Shown in pieces: positions 53,498 to 60,587 of a DNA stretch of 60,587 bases. The notes beneath the pieces are model-generated. The model worked only from the letters and a program-made list of their open reading frames with translations, was not told where the DNA came from and searched no databases. Position numbers and translations under genes: made by a program. The stretch spans positions 1 to 60,587 of the forward strand of contig DAHUYG010000060.1 in NCBI GenBank assembly GCA_027315315.1. Reading direction: 5' to 3'. Positions within the stretch are counted from its first letter, which is position 1, and each line of letters starts with the position of its first letter. The stretch comes from Acidimicrobiaceae bacterium (GTDB lineage Bacteria; Actinomycetota; Acidimicrobiia; Acidimicrobiales; RAAP-2).

Positions 53498-53527
53498 GTG
53501 ACGCCCTCGGTGTACCGAGGGCGTCAC
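53498..53527 (-). terminator. 14-bp stem terminator of the PAP2 gene
   Basis: GTGACGCCCTCGGT/ACCGAGGGCGTCAC is a perfect 14-bp stem with a 2-nt loop, 12 nt after the PAP2 stop on the minus strand. There is no U tract, which is usual in high-GC actinobacteria. Confidence 0.7.
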
Positions 53528-53539
53528 CGCGGCCCGAAC

Positions 53540-54280
53540 TCAGGCTGTCGCCGGGAGGGGTCGCCGCACGACGATGCCGAGCACCGTCGGTTCGAGGATG
53601 TCGACCACCCAGTACGCAACGGGCCGGAGCAACGAGGCCAGGATCACGATTACCGCTGAGAGGAGATAGCCGGCCACCACGTCGCCCGGATAGTGCGCAC
53701 CCACATAGACCCGGGCGAAGCACAAGAACAGCCCGAGTACGACGTTGATGGCTGCGAGAAGGCGGACCGCGCCGAGCCGGCCGGGGGCGGTCCCAAGCTG
53801 CTCGGGAAGGCCCCGCGGAGCAGAGCGATGCCCCCTCCAAACGCCCGACCCGAGAACCAGGAGCACCGACAGCGTCAGACCCCCGGCGATGATCGAGTGG
53901 TCGGAAGGGAACGAATAGTCGTTCGCCTTCGAGACGAGGACGAGGACATTTGGGTGCGTGGCGTATGGCCGTAGCTCCTGGGCTGCCTGGCCAACGACCT
54001 GGTTCACGCCAAGAGCAACGAGTGTGCCGATTCCCCCGAGCGCGAGCAAGGCGGTCGCCCTCGTCGCCCGGCGCCACCAAGCGATCGCGTAGACGGCGAC
54101 GAAGACCAGGGCAAGGAGCACCGGCCCGAGCCAAAGCGCGTAGTGGTGCATGAACGTATGAGCCCAGACGGTCCGCCGCGAGAACCGGTTGATGTCGAGG
54201 TACCACGAAGTGTTGAGACCCTTGGGGGGGAGCACCCGAACGCCGGTGAGCGCCAGGGGTGTGATGACAAGGTGATCCAC
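53540..54280 (-). CDS. PAP2-family membrane phosphatase
   Basis: The 246-aa membrane protein has PAP2 motifs: ELRPYATHPN as a divergent first motif, YSFPSDHSIIAGG (second) and ARVYVGAHYPGDV (third, with the catalytic His). Several hydrophobic helices are visible. Such enzymes dephosphorylate undecaprenyl pyrophosphate or phosphatidic-acid-like lipids. GTG 54280 gives a normal length. It is divergent from the ChrB-like gene. Confidence 0.87.
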   Translation of the reverse strand: MDHLVITPLALTGVRVLPPKGLNTSWYLDINRFSRRTVWAHTFMHHYALWLGPVLLALVFVAVYAIAWWRRATRATALLALGGIGTLVALGVNQVVGQAAQELRPYATHPNVLVLVSKANDYSFPSDHSIIAGGLTLSVLLVLGSGVWRGHRSAPRGLPEQLGTAPGRLGAVRLLAAINVVLGLFLCFARVYVGAHYPGDVVAGYLLSAVIVILASLLRPVAYWVVDILEPTVLGIVVRRPLPATA

Positions 54281-54360
54281 GTGGCTCCTCGGTGTTCGGC
54301 GAGTGTCCTGAGCATGGCCAAAGGTCGCCTAGCAAGGTATCACCGGTCGGAACCCCCTTG

Positions 54361-54366
54361 TAGCAT
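54361..54366 (+). promoter_or_regulatory. TAGCAT -10 element, leaderless start of the ChrB-like gene
   Basis: TAGCAT lies 7 nt before ATG 54374 with no ribosome-binding site between. This matches the -10 spacing of leaderless actinobacterial transcripts that begin at the start codon. Confidence 0.45.
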
Positions 54367-54373
54367 TCGTTAC

Positions 54374-54901
54374 ATGGCGTGGCGGATCCTCACCTACCGG
54401 CTCGCGGGGGACCAGTCCCGCCACCGCGTTGCCGTCTGGCGGGAGCTGCGCCGGGTGGGTGCGGTCGCGCTGCAGTCAGCGACATGGGCGATCCCCATCG
54501 GCGACCGCTTCGACGACGGACTCGAGCGCGCGATTTCGCTGGTCAGGCGCTCGGGCGGCCAGGCCCTGTGCTTCGACGTCACCGCTTCGGATGACGTCGT
54601 TGGGACGCTCGAGGCGCTCTACACCACCGAACGTGAAGCCGAATGGATCGAGTTCTCCTCGGAGTGCGACAAGGCCGAGGCCGAGCTACGCCGAGAGTTC
54701 GCGACAGAGAAGTTCACACCCGCCGAGCTCGACGAAGAGGAGCACAACATCGAACGTCTCAGACGGTGGTACCGGGAGCTCCGCAGCAAGGACCTCTTCG
54801 TGGCCCCGTCGGCGACCCACGCCGAGCAACGTCTGAAGGACTGCGACGAACTGCTTGAGGACTTCGCCGAGCGTGTATACGAGGCCCGCGGCCGCCCGTG
54901 A
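54374..54901 (+). CDS. ChrB N-terminal-domain protein
   Basis: The 175-aa protein begins WRILTYRLAGDQSRHRVAVWRELRRVGAVALQ and continues AIPIGDRFDDGLERAISLVR, the pattern of the ChrB N-terminal domain (chromate-resistance regulator). The C-terminal half is charged and helical (EFSSECDKAEAELRREFATE). It lacks the ChrB C-terminal domain, and no ChrA exporter is in the window, so it may have another role, possibly small-molecule or metal response. Confidence 0.78.
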   Translation: MAWRILTYRLAGDQSRHRVAVWRELRRVGAVALQSATWAIPIGDRFDDGLERAISLVRRSGGQALCFDVTASDDVVGTLEALYTTEREAEWIEFSSECDKAEAELRREFATEKFTPAELDEEEHNIERLRRWYRELRSKDLFVAPSATHAEQRLKDCDELLEDFAERVYEARGRP

Positions 54902-54909
54902 TGGCTGAA

Positions 54910-54931
54910 GCGCCCGACGATCGTCGGGCGC
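54910..54931 (+). terminator. 11-bp palindrome after the ChrB-like gene
   Basis: GCGCCCGACGA/TCGTCGGGCGC is a perfect 22-nt palindrome starting 8 nt after the stop codon, and a likely terminator. Confidence 0.6.
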
Positions 54932-55037
54932 CCTACTCAAGGGTCGGCTCGATCGGCGGTGCACCTGGATCAGCCAGCCGGCTGCCCGTGTGTCTCCGAT
55001 CGACGCCCCGCCTTGGAGCCGTTCGGGCGGCTGCTGT

Positions 55038-55661
55038 ATGAACGTCGACCACCTGGTCGCGAACCTCGGCTACGGGGCGGTCTTCCTCCTGGTCGCGACC
55101 GAGAGCCTCGGGGTGCCCCTACCCGGAGAGACGGCGCTGATTGCCGCCGGTGTGTACGCAGGTCACACGCATCGCCTCAACCCATGGGCCATCTTCGCCG
55201 TGGCATCCGCGGCAGCCATCGTCGGCGACAACATCGGATTCTGGATCGGCCACAAGGGCGGGTACCGCCTTGCCCGACGGTGGGGCAAGAAGGTGCGCCT
55301 CGACGAGCGCAAGCTGAAGGTCGGCCGCTACATCTTCGATCGACACGGCATGGCGGTGGTCTTCTTTGGGCGATTCGTCTCCGTTCTGCGAACGTATGCG
55401 GCCTTCCTCGCCGGTACGAGCCGGATGCGTTGGCGGCGCTTCCTTCCGGCGAACGCGGCCGGCGGGTTTGTGTGGGCCGCGATCTACACCGTGGTCTCCT
55501 ACGACGTAGGGACGACGTTTCGACGACTCTCGGGAACGATCGACCTTGTCTTGGGCGGAGTTGCCGTCCTCGTGATCGTGGTGGTCTTGTTCATTGTTCG
55601 CCGGTCCTTGGATCGGCTCGCGGCGCGCGCTGAGGAGGCCTATCCCGGGCCGCTCGAGTGA
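55038..55661 (+). CDS. DedA-family membrane protein
   Basis: The 207-aa protein has the SNARE-associated/DedA domain: ESLGVPLPGETALIAAG, IVGDNIGFWIGHKGG, VFFGRFVSVLRTYAAFLAG with the conserved Arg, and a final helix AVLVIVVVLFIV. DedA proteins are proposed polyprenyl-phosphate or lipid scramblases/flippases coupled to proton motive force. ATG 55038 is used; GTG 54990 would add 16 residues. Confidence 0.9.
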   Translation: MNVDHLVANLGYGAVFLLVATESLGVPLPGETALIAAGVYAGHTHRLNPWAIFAVASAAAIVGDNIGFWIGHKGGYRLARRWGKKVRLDERKLKVGRYIFDRHGMAVVFFGRFVSVLRTYAAFLAGTSRMRWRRFLPANAAGGFVWAAIYTVVSYDVGTTFRRLSGTIDLVLGGVAVLVIVVVLFIVRRSLDRLAARAEEAYPGPLE

Positions 55662-55797
55662 CCACCCTCGAAGCGGAGAGGGACCCCGAACCCTCGGCCC
55701 TCAGACGTCCTGACCGGAGGGCCGACTCGCGGGCATGGATTCGAACGACGATTCCATCGCGACCATCGACGCCTGAAAACAGCAAGTTCGCGGCTAC

Positions 55798-56550
55798 TCA
55801 GTCTCCTCTGGACCCGAGCGCGGACCCGAAGAACTCCTCGGTCGCCCTCCAATGACGGTCCGCTGCGGCCTCGTCATAGCTCCCGTTGTCTGGCACCGCG
55901 AAACCGTGGTGCGCGTCGTACGTCTCGATGACGTGCTCCACCCCGGCTTGGCCGAGCGACGATTCCAACAGCTTCTTCTGTTCGTCGGGAAACGATTGGT
56001 CCTCGATGGCTGTGCCCACATAGACGGAGGCCTTGATCGAACCGGCCTTGTGGTGAGGGCTGTCCGGGTCGTCGGACTTGGCGAGGTTCCCGCCATGGAA
56101 GGAGGCCGCCGCCGCCACACGCTCGCCCAGGCTCGTCGAAGCGATGAGCGAGAGCCGCCCTCCCATGCAGTATCCGGTGATGCCGACTCCGCCAGGCAGC
56201 TTCTCGGGCAACGATTCGAGATACGTCACGAAGGCGTCAGCATCGCTGATCGCCTTGTCTGCGGTGTAGCTCAACATCATCCCGATGACCTTGTCGGCCG
56301 ACTCCTTGTTCGCGAACGCGCTCCTCATGTCGATGGGTTCGTAGGGACCGAGCCTGTAGTAGAAGTCGGGCACAAGAACCAGGTATCCAAGGCTCGAAAG
56401 CCGTTCCCCCATCTCCCGCATGGTGTCCCGCATGCCGCCCGCATCGGGGTACATGAGCACGGCTGGCCAGGGCCCCCCGTCGTCGGGAATCGCCAGCGCT
56501 GCCTGACATACCCCATCGCCTGTGGTGATTTCCACGGTATGCAGCGTCAT
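55798..56550 (-). CDS. Dienelactone hydrolase family protein
   Basis: The 250-aa alpha/beta-hydrolase has VLMYPDAGGMRDTMREMGER, the Cys nucleophile in ITGYCMGGRLSL, SVYVGTAIEDQSFP and the His in YDAHHGFAVPD. It likely hydrolyses a lactone or ester, possibly a xenobiotic-derived one. It is divergent from a TetR-MFS pair across a palindromic operator, so it is probably induced together with that exporter. Confidence 0.9.
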   Translation of the reverse strand: MTLHTVEITTGDGVCQAALAIPDDGGPWPAVLMYPDAGGMRDTMREMGERLSSLGYLVLVPDFYYRLGPYEPIDMRSAFANKESADKVIGMMLSYTADKAISDADAFVTYLESLPEKLPGGVGITGYCMGGRLSLIASTSLGERVAAAASFHGGNLAKSDDPDSPHHKAGSIKASVYVGTAIEDQSFPDEQKKLLESSLGQAGVEHVIETYDAHHGFAVPDNGSYDEAAADRHWRATEEFFGSALGSRGD

Positions 56551-56576
56551 CGTCGATCTCCGTTCAGCATCCCCGA

Positions 56577-56605
56577 ATATGTGGAGGTATCCCTCCAGAT
56601 ATCAT
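56577..56605. promoter_or_regulatory. TetR operator with overlapping leaderless promoter
   Basis: ATATGTGGAGG-TATC-CCTCCA continuing to GATAT (56577-56602) is a near-perfect 26-bp palindrome with TGGAGG/CCTCCA arms. TATCAT (56600-56605) lies six bases before GTG 56612, as in leaderless actinobacterial promoters. Its place between the divergent hydrolase and TetR genes fits control of both. Confidence 0.65.
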
Positions 56606-56611
56606 GGCTTT

Positions 56612-57376
56612 GTGCGGGCCACGGGAGCAACCCCAATTGGCGTGGTGCAGCTCCGCGCCGATGCCGAACGGAACCGCTTGGCGCTCATCGATGCCGCCCG
56701 GGCGGTCTTCGCTGATCAGGGCCTTGACGCCCCCCTCGAAGAGATCGCCGCCCAGGCAGGCGTCGGAATCGCGACGCTCTACCGTCGCTTCCCGACCCGC
56801 CAGCACCTCGTCGTCGCCGCCCTCACGGAACGAGTGGCCAAGTATGTGGCGATCGCCGAGTGTGCCCTCGAGGCGGCCGACGCGTGGGACGGCTTTGCCG
56901 CATTCGTGGAGCAGGCATGTGCGCTCCAAGCCGACGACCGCGGGTTGAGCGACCTGCTTTTCATGGCCCTTCCCGGCTCCGACGAGGTCGAGCGGCTTCG
57001 GCAAACTGCCCAGATCAGAACCACCGAGCTCATCGAGAACGCCAAGAGCAACGGCGGATTGCGTCCGGACTTCGTCGCCGAGGACCTCCGACTTCTTCTT
57101 CTCGGACAAGCCGCCATAGTTCGGATCATGGGGAAGGAGGCCCCAAGCGCATGGCGTCGCTATGTGGCGCTGATGCTCGACGCGTTCCGGGCGCGGGAGC
57201 GGCCGCCACTCCCGGCCGCTCCGAGCAAGGCACAGATGACGAGGGCGATGCGCCGATTCGCCGAGGAGCGCGGATGTGCGGGGCGGCTGGGCAGCACCAC
57301 GACGAGAGAACCAGACAGAACGAGGGCCTCTCGACAGGTTCAAGGTCTAAATCGACAGGGAACACCGATCCAGTGA
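56612..57376 (+). CDS. TetR-family transcriptional regulator
   Basis: The 254-aa regulator has the DNA-binding start RLALIDAARAVFADQGLDAP and EEIAAQAGVGIATLYRRFPTRQ with the recognition helix, then a helical ligand domain. It resembles repressors that autoregulate and control a linked efflux pump. GTG 56612 is supported by a -10-like TATCAT six bases upstream; GTG 56642 is an alternative. Its stop overlaps the MFS start (GTGA). Confidence 0.9.
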   Translation: MRATGATPIGVVQLRADAERNRLALIDAARAVFADQGLDAPLEEIAAQAGVGIATLYRRFPTRQHLVVAALTERVAKYVAIAECALEAADAWDGFAAFVEQACALQADDRGLSDLLFMALPGSDEVERLRQTAQIRTTELIENAKSNGGLRPDFVAEDLRLLLLGQAAIVRIMGKEAPSAWRRYVALMLDAFRARERPPLPAAPSKAQMTRAMRRFAEERGCAGRLGSTTTREPDRTRASRQVQGLNRQGTPIQ

Positions 57377-59253
57377 ACGATCCGCCACGCACCGACGCCA
57401 CCACCCAACCCCGCGACGCCGAGAGGGGCGCCTTGTCAGAACCCAAGACAACGCTCGAAGCCGTCAAAGGTCATGACGATCGCTACAAGTGGATCGCACT
57501 CTCCAACACCACCCTGGGCATGCTTATGGCGACGATCAACTCGTCGATCATCCTTATTGCGCTCCCAAATATCTTCCGGGGGATCAAGCTCAATCCCCTT
57601 GCCGCCGGGAACTCGAGCTATCTGCTCTGGATGCTGATGGGCTTCATGGTCTGTACGGCGGTTCTGCTCGTGAGCTTCGGCCGAATCGGTGACATGTACG
57701 GCAGGGTGAAGATGTACACGTTCGGATTCGCCGTCTTCTCGGCGTTTTCGATCCTTCTCTCGATCACCTGGATGCACGGATCGAGCGGGGCGCTGTGGCT
57801 CATCTTGATGCGAGTGGGCCAGGGCATCGGTGGCGCAATGGTGTTCGCCAATGCGGCACCGATTCTCACCGACGCCTTTCCCCAGAATCAACGCGGTCTC
57901 GCACTCGGCATCAACAGCGTCGCCGCAATCGCTGGGTCGTTCATCGGTTTGGTGCTTGGAGGTCTGCTCGCGCCGGTCGAATGGCGACTCGTGTTCCTTG
58001 TCTCGGTACCCGTCGGTGTCGCCGGCACCATATGGGCTCGACTAAAGCTCCGCGAGATGGGCGAACGACGGGTGACCAAGATCGACTGGTGGGGAAACCT
58101 CACCTTTGCGGCCGGGCTCGTGGCAGTCCTGGTGGGCATCACCTACGGGATCCTCCCCTACGGCGGTCACACCATGGGATGGACGAGCCCAAAGGTCATC
58201 GCCGAGCTCGGAGGCGGAATCGCCTTGCTCGTCATCTTCATGATCATCGAGCGTCATGTCGCAAACCCGATGTTCAATTTGAAGCTCTTCCGGATCCGGG
58301 CGTTCGCCTTTGGCAACATCGCGACCCTGCTGGCGTCCATCGGGCGCGGTGGCCTCATGTTCATCTTGATCATTTGGTTGCAAGGCATCTGGCTGCCTCA
58401 GCACGGCTACAGCTTCGTGAACACGCCACTTTGGGCAGGCATCTACATGCTTCCCCTGACAGCGGGCTTCCTCGTCGCCGGACCGGTGGCCGGCGTCTTG
58501 TCGGACCGCTTCGGGGCCAGGCCATTCGCATCCGGGGGCATGGTCCTGGCGGGGTTGAGCTTCGGGCTCCTGGAGCTCTTGCCGGTGAATTTTTCCTACG
58601 TGTTCTTTGGGCTGTTGCTGCTCCTGATGGGCCTCTCGATGGGCATCTTCTCCTCGCCAAACTTGGCCGGAGTCATGAACAGCCTCCCGGCAGACCAACG
58701 CGGGGCCGGCGCGGGAATGCTAACGACATTCCAGAACTCTTCGATGGTGCTTTCCATCGGGGTGTTCTTCACCCTCATCATCCTCGGTCTCTCGAGCACG
58801 CTCCCCCACACCCTCAAGGCCGGCCTCCTCGCCCAGGGCTTGCCTGCTTCGGCAGCGCAACGAGCGGCGGCGCTGCCACCTGTTGCAAGCCTCTTCGCCG
58901 CCTTCCTCGGTTATAACCCGATGAAGACTCTCCTCGGACCCTCCTTGGCACGCCTACCAGCCTCGAAGGTGCACTACTTGACGGGGAGAAGGTTCTTCCC
59001 GTCACTCATTGCGGCGCCGTTCCATCACGGCCTCGTTGAGGCGTTCTCGTTTGCGCTCGTGGCGTGCCTTGTCGCGGCCGCGGCTTCGTGGATGCGGGGC
59101 GGGAAGTATCTCCACGAGGATGCCGTTGCGACCCGCGCCGTCGAGGCGGCCGACGGCACCGAAGCGGCACCGGCGACCCGAACGAATGGCGCCGATCGCT
59201 CCCCCGCTCGCTCGATGGCGCGATCGACAGCGGAGGGCGGGATACCGCGGTAG
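57373..59253 (+). CDS. MFS multidrug-type exporter (DHA2, 14-helix)
   Basis: The 626-aa drug:H+ antiporter begins with a ~38-residue hydrophilic lead. Helix 1 is NTTLGMLMATINSSIILIAL (the DHA2 motif with the acidic residue replaced by N), followed by FGRIGDMYGRVKMYTFGF (motif A) and VGQGIGGAMVFANAAPILTD. It totals about 14 helices plus a large loop near residues 500-545. It likely exports a toxic hydrophobic compound sensed by the overlapping TetR repressor. Confidence 0.92.
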   Translation: MNDPPRTDATTQPRDAERGALSEPKTTLEAVKGHDDRYKWIALSNTTLGMLMATINSSIILIALPNIFRGIKLNPLAAGNSSYLLWMLMGFMVCTAVLLVSFGRIGDMYGRVKMYTFGFAVFSAFSILLSITWMHGSSGALWLILMRVGQGIGGAMVFANAAPILTDAFPQNQRGLALGINSVAAIAGSFIGLVLGGLLAPVEWRLVFLVSVPVGVAGTIWARLKLREMGERRVTKIDWWGNLTFAAGLVAVLVGITYGILPYGGHTMGWTSPKVIAELGGGIALLVIFMIIERHVANPMFNLKLFRIRAFAFGNIATLLASIGRGGLMFILIIWLQGIWLPQHGYSFVNTPLWAGIYMLPLTAGFLVAGPVAGVLSDRFGARPFASGGMVLAGLSFGLLELLPVNFSYVFFGLLLLLMGLSMGIFSSPNLAGVMNSLPADQRGAGAGMLTTFQNSSMVLSIGVFFTLIILGLSSTLPHTLKAGLLAQGLPASAAQRAAALPPVASLFAAFLGYNPMKTLLGPSLARLPASKVHYLTGRRFFPSLIAAPFHHGLVEAFSFALVACLVAAAASWMRGGKYLHEDAVATRAVEAADGTEAAPATRTNGADRSPARSMARSTAEGGIPR

Positions 59254-59328
59254 TCAGTCCCGGCGAACCGGAACAGACGAACAAGCTTCGGCAACCGGGA
59301 CCCGGAAGGTTGCTCGAAGAGAAATAGT

Positions 59329-60354
59329 GTGCCCGTGAAGGTACTGCTCATTGTCTTAGCTATCGGCTTCGCGTTCAGCATGGGTGCGCACTACACCGGA
59401 GCTTGCATGGGCATGCCCCATGCGCTGCAAGCCATTTCGGCCCGCCGGGCGCTGCTGGTGATAGCTCCTCTAACCCTGCTGGGCGCCATGTTCGCGAGCC
59501 ACGGCGTCGAAGACACGGTCGGTCACGGACTGCTCTCAGGAGCTGGCCTTTCGTTGGCCGGGTTGGTGATCGTGGTCGGCGTTGCCTTTGGGCTGACGAG
59601 CATCTTCACCCGAATCCGCATTCCCACCTCGACAATCCAGATCCTCGTCTTCAGTGTCTTGGGGGCCGGTTTCGCTGCGAACGTGGGTGTCCATTGGGCA
59701 CACATCGTCGAACTCGCCGTGATCTGGGTGGCAGCACCGATCGTGGCGATGGCAATGGGCTTCGTCGTCACGAAGGTTCTCGACTTCGTACCGGCGGTCC
59801 GCGCCGAGGCCGGCCATGGGTTCGAGGCCCCCGCTTGGGAACCTCCTCGGGCGTCGGAAAGACACGCGGTCGGTTGGCTCGCGCCGGGCCTGGTCATTGT
59901 GGGTGCTGCCGCCTCGTTCACCATGGGTAGCAATGACGTGGCCAACGCGACCGGGTCCTTGGTGGGGACCCACACGTTCACGCCACTGGTCGCCGGGTTG
60001 GTCGGTGGTCTCGGGCTCGCGGCCGGCGTGCTCACGTGGGGTCGCCCGCTTCTCCAGCGGGTTGCGTTCGATATCGTGACCGTCGATCGGCCCATGGCAA
60101 TCGCGGCGCAGTTCGTTCAGGCTGCAGTTGTCCTAAGCGCGGTCAGCTTCGGGTTCTTTACGTCGATGAACCAGGCGCTCATTGGCGCCATGACCGGAGC
60201 GGGGATCGCCCGAGGCCGCCACTCGGTACACGCATCGACGCTCGTCGGCATCCTGCGGGGCTGGGTAATGGGTCCTGGCGCAGCCATTGCGCTTTCCTAT
60301 GCCTTAACTCGATTCGCGATGGCAATGGCGGGGGGCCGTTATGTGGTGGCTTGA
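59329..60354 (+). CDS. PiT-family inorganic phosphate transporter
   Basis: This 341-aa membrane protein carries the PHO4/PiT signature GSNDVANATGSLVG in the second half and a degenerate counterpart, GAHYTGACMGMPHAL, near the N-terminus. It has about ten helices and also LTSIFTRIRIPTSTIQILV and ISYALTRF-like ends. PiT proteins import metal-phosphate or phosphate with protons; related proteins occur in sulfate uptake. The start is GTG 59329 or GTG 59335. Confidence 0.85.
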   Translation: MPVKVLLIVLAIGFAFSMGAHYTGACMGMPHALQAISARRALLVIAPLTLLGAMFASHGVEDTVGHGLLSGAGLSLAGLVIVVGVAFGLTSIFTRIRIPTSTIQILVFSVLGAGFAANVGVHWAHIVELAVIWVAAPIVAMAMGFVVTKVLDFVPAVRAEAGHGFEAPAWEPPRASERHAVGWLAPGLVIVGAAASFTMGSNDVANATGSLVGTHTFTPLVAGLVGGLGLAAGVLTWGRPLLQRVAFDIVTVDRPMAIAAQFVQAAVVLSAVSFGFFTSMNQALIGAMTGAGIARGRHSVHASTLVGILRGWVMGPGAAIALSYALTRFAMAMAGGRYVVA

Positions 60355-60514
60355 CCGACGCATCGCCAAGCGGTCCTAGATTCGCCAATTCGCTCGATCC
60401 GAGCCCGATGGGCACGCCCGTCGCTGAGACAAGCCCCTTGGCTGCGAGAACCCGATGGGACCCGCCCGTAGGATCGAGACGGTCGTTGGGCGCAAGCAGC
60501 GGTACTGCCGCCAC
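60355..60514. other. Intergenic region after the PiT gene
   Basis: No gene or strong structure is apparent. A minus-strand open frame covers it but overlaps the end of the transporter and has no homologous-looking sequence. Confidence 0.4.
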
Positions 60515-60587
60515 GTGGCGGCCGATCCGATTGAGGGGGCTCGCGTCGCGACGCTCCGAAAACTCCGGGCCGTCGGGCAGATGCTCC
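60515..60587 (+). CDS. Possible start of a gene cut by the window edge
   Basis: From GTG 60515 a frame reads AADPIEGARVATLRKLRAVG and continues off the window. The composition looks coding, but there is no ribosome-binding site and too little sequence to name it. Confidence 0.25.
   Translation, partial: MAADPIEGARVATLRKLRAVGQML

Noticed and set aside
60179..60514. Minus-strand gene at the right edge
   Set aside because: It overlaps the end of the phosphate transporter antisense and has no homologous-looking sequence or ribosome-binding site.

Overview
This is high-GC DNA from an actinobacterium (Actinomycetota). The evidence is the frequent GTG and TTG starts, the many 4-nt ATGA/GTGA gene overlaps, a Ku protein of the short bacterial type, an ECF sigma/anti-sigma pair with a zinc-binding anti-sigma, luciferase-like F420/flavin oxidoreductases, a GT2-GtrA/GT39 pair behind a two-component system, and a DUF2156 lysyltransferase-like membrane protein. 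An environmental lineage such as Acidimicrobiia would fit, but no rRNA or strongly diagnostic marker is present, so this is a guess. No rRNA, tRNA or CRISPR array was found.

Layout. 0-0.46 kb: a chimeric remnant of IS110-type and IS3-type transposases running off the left edge. 0.7-12.8 kb: housekeeping and metabolic genes (PspA, S-adenosylhomocysteinase, sigma/anti-sigma, secreted repeat protein, threonine aldolase, two luciferase-like oxidoreductases), then a translationally coupled run of oxidoreductase, thiolase, KAS III-like enzyme, nucleotidyltransferase and CDF metal exporter. 12.8-16.4 kb: a repeat-rich non-coding stretch and DNA-repair genes (tag, Ku) that share a promoter-proximal motif. 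16.4-27.2 kb: methyltransferase, metallo-hydrolase, DUF2156 protein and aminotransferase, then a response regulator-kinase-glycosyltransferase operon with two copies of a CTGTG-N6-CTGTGAG box. 27.2-40.7 kb: aldo/keto reductase, hydrolase, ABC exporter, a frameshifted L,D-transpeptidase, a P450/kinase-like/DUF7065-like group with a TetR regulator, a branched-chain-type binding protein, GNAT and EamA genes.

40.7-60.6 kb looks somewhat less GC-rich by eye and more accessory. It holds redox enzymes (aldo/keto reductase, Baeyer-Villiger-type monooxygenase, quinone reductase, M20 amidohydrolase), an arsenic cluster (arsR, ArsI/CadI, aquaglyceroporin, arsC), and a set of genes controlled by a CsoR/CstR-family repressor. 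The latter comprises a cysteine desulfurase-like enzyme, thioredoxin, a DUF302 protein and a PIG-L deacetylase fused to a methyltransferase, with near-identical TACCCC/GGGGTA palindromes at both ends. PAP2, ChrB-like, DedA, dienelactone hydrolase, TetR-MFS and PiT phosphate transporter genes follow.

The best candidate for an undescribed system is the CstR-like regulon at 49.1-53.4 kb. Its regulator lacks the copper-binding His, its two operators bracket the locus, and its content (desulfurase, thioredoxin, DUF302, MshB-like deacetylase-methyltransferase fusion) points to sulfane-sulfur or low-molecular-weight thiol chemistry rather than copper export. Second is the glycosyltransferase operon with paired response-regulator boxes, and third the coupled oxidoreductase-thiolase-KAS III operon.
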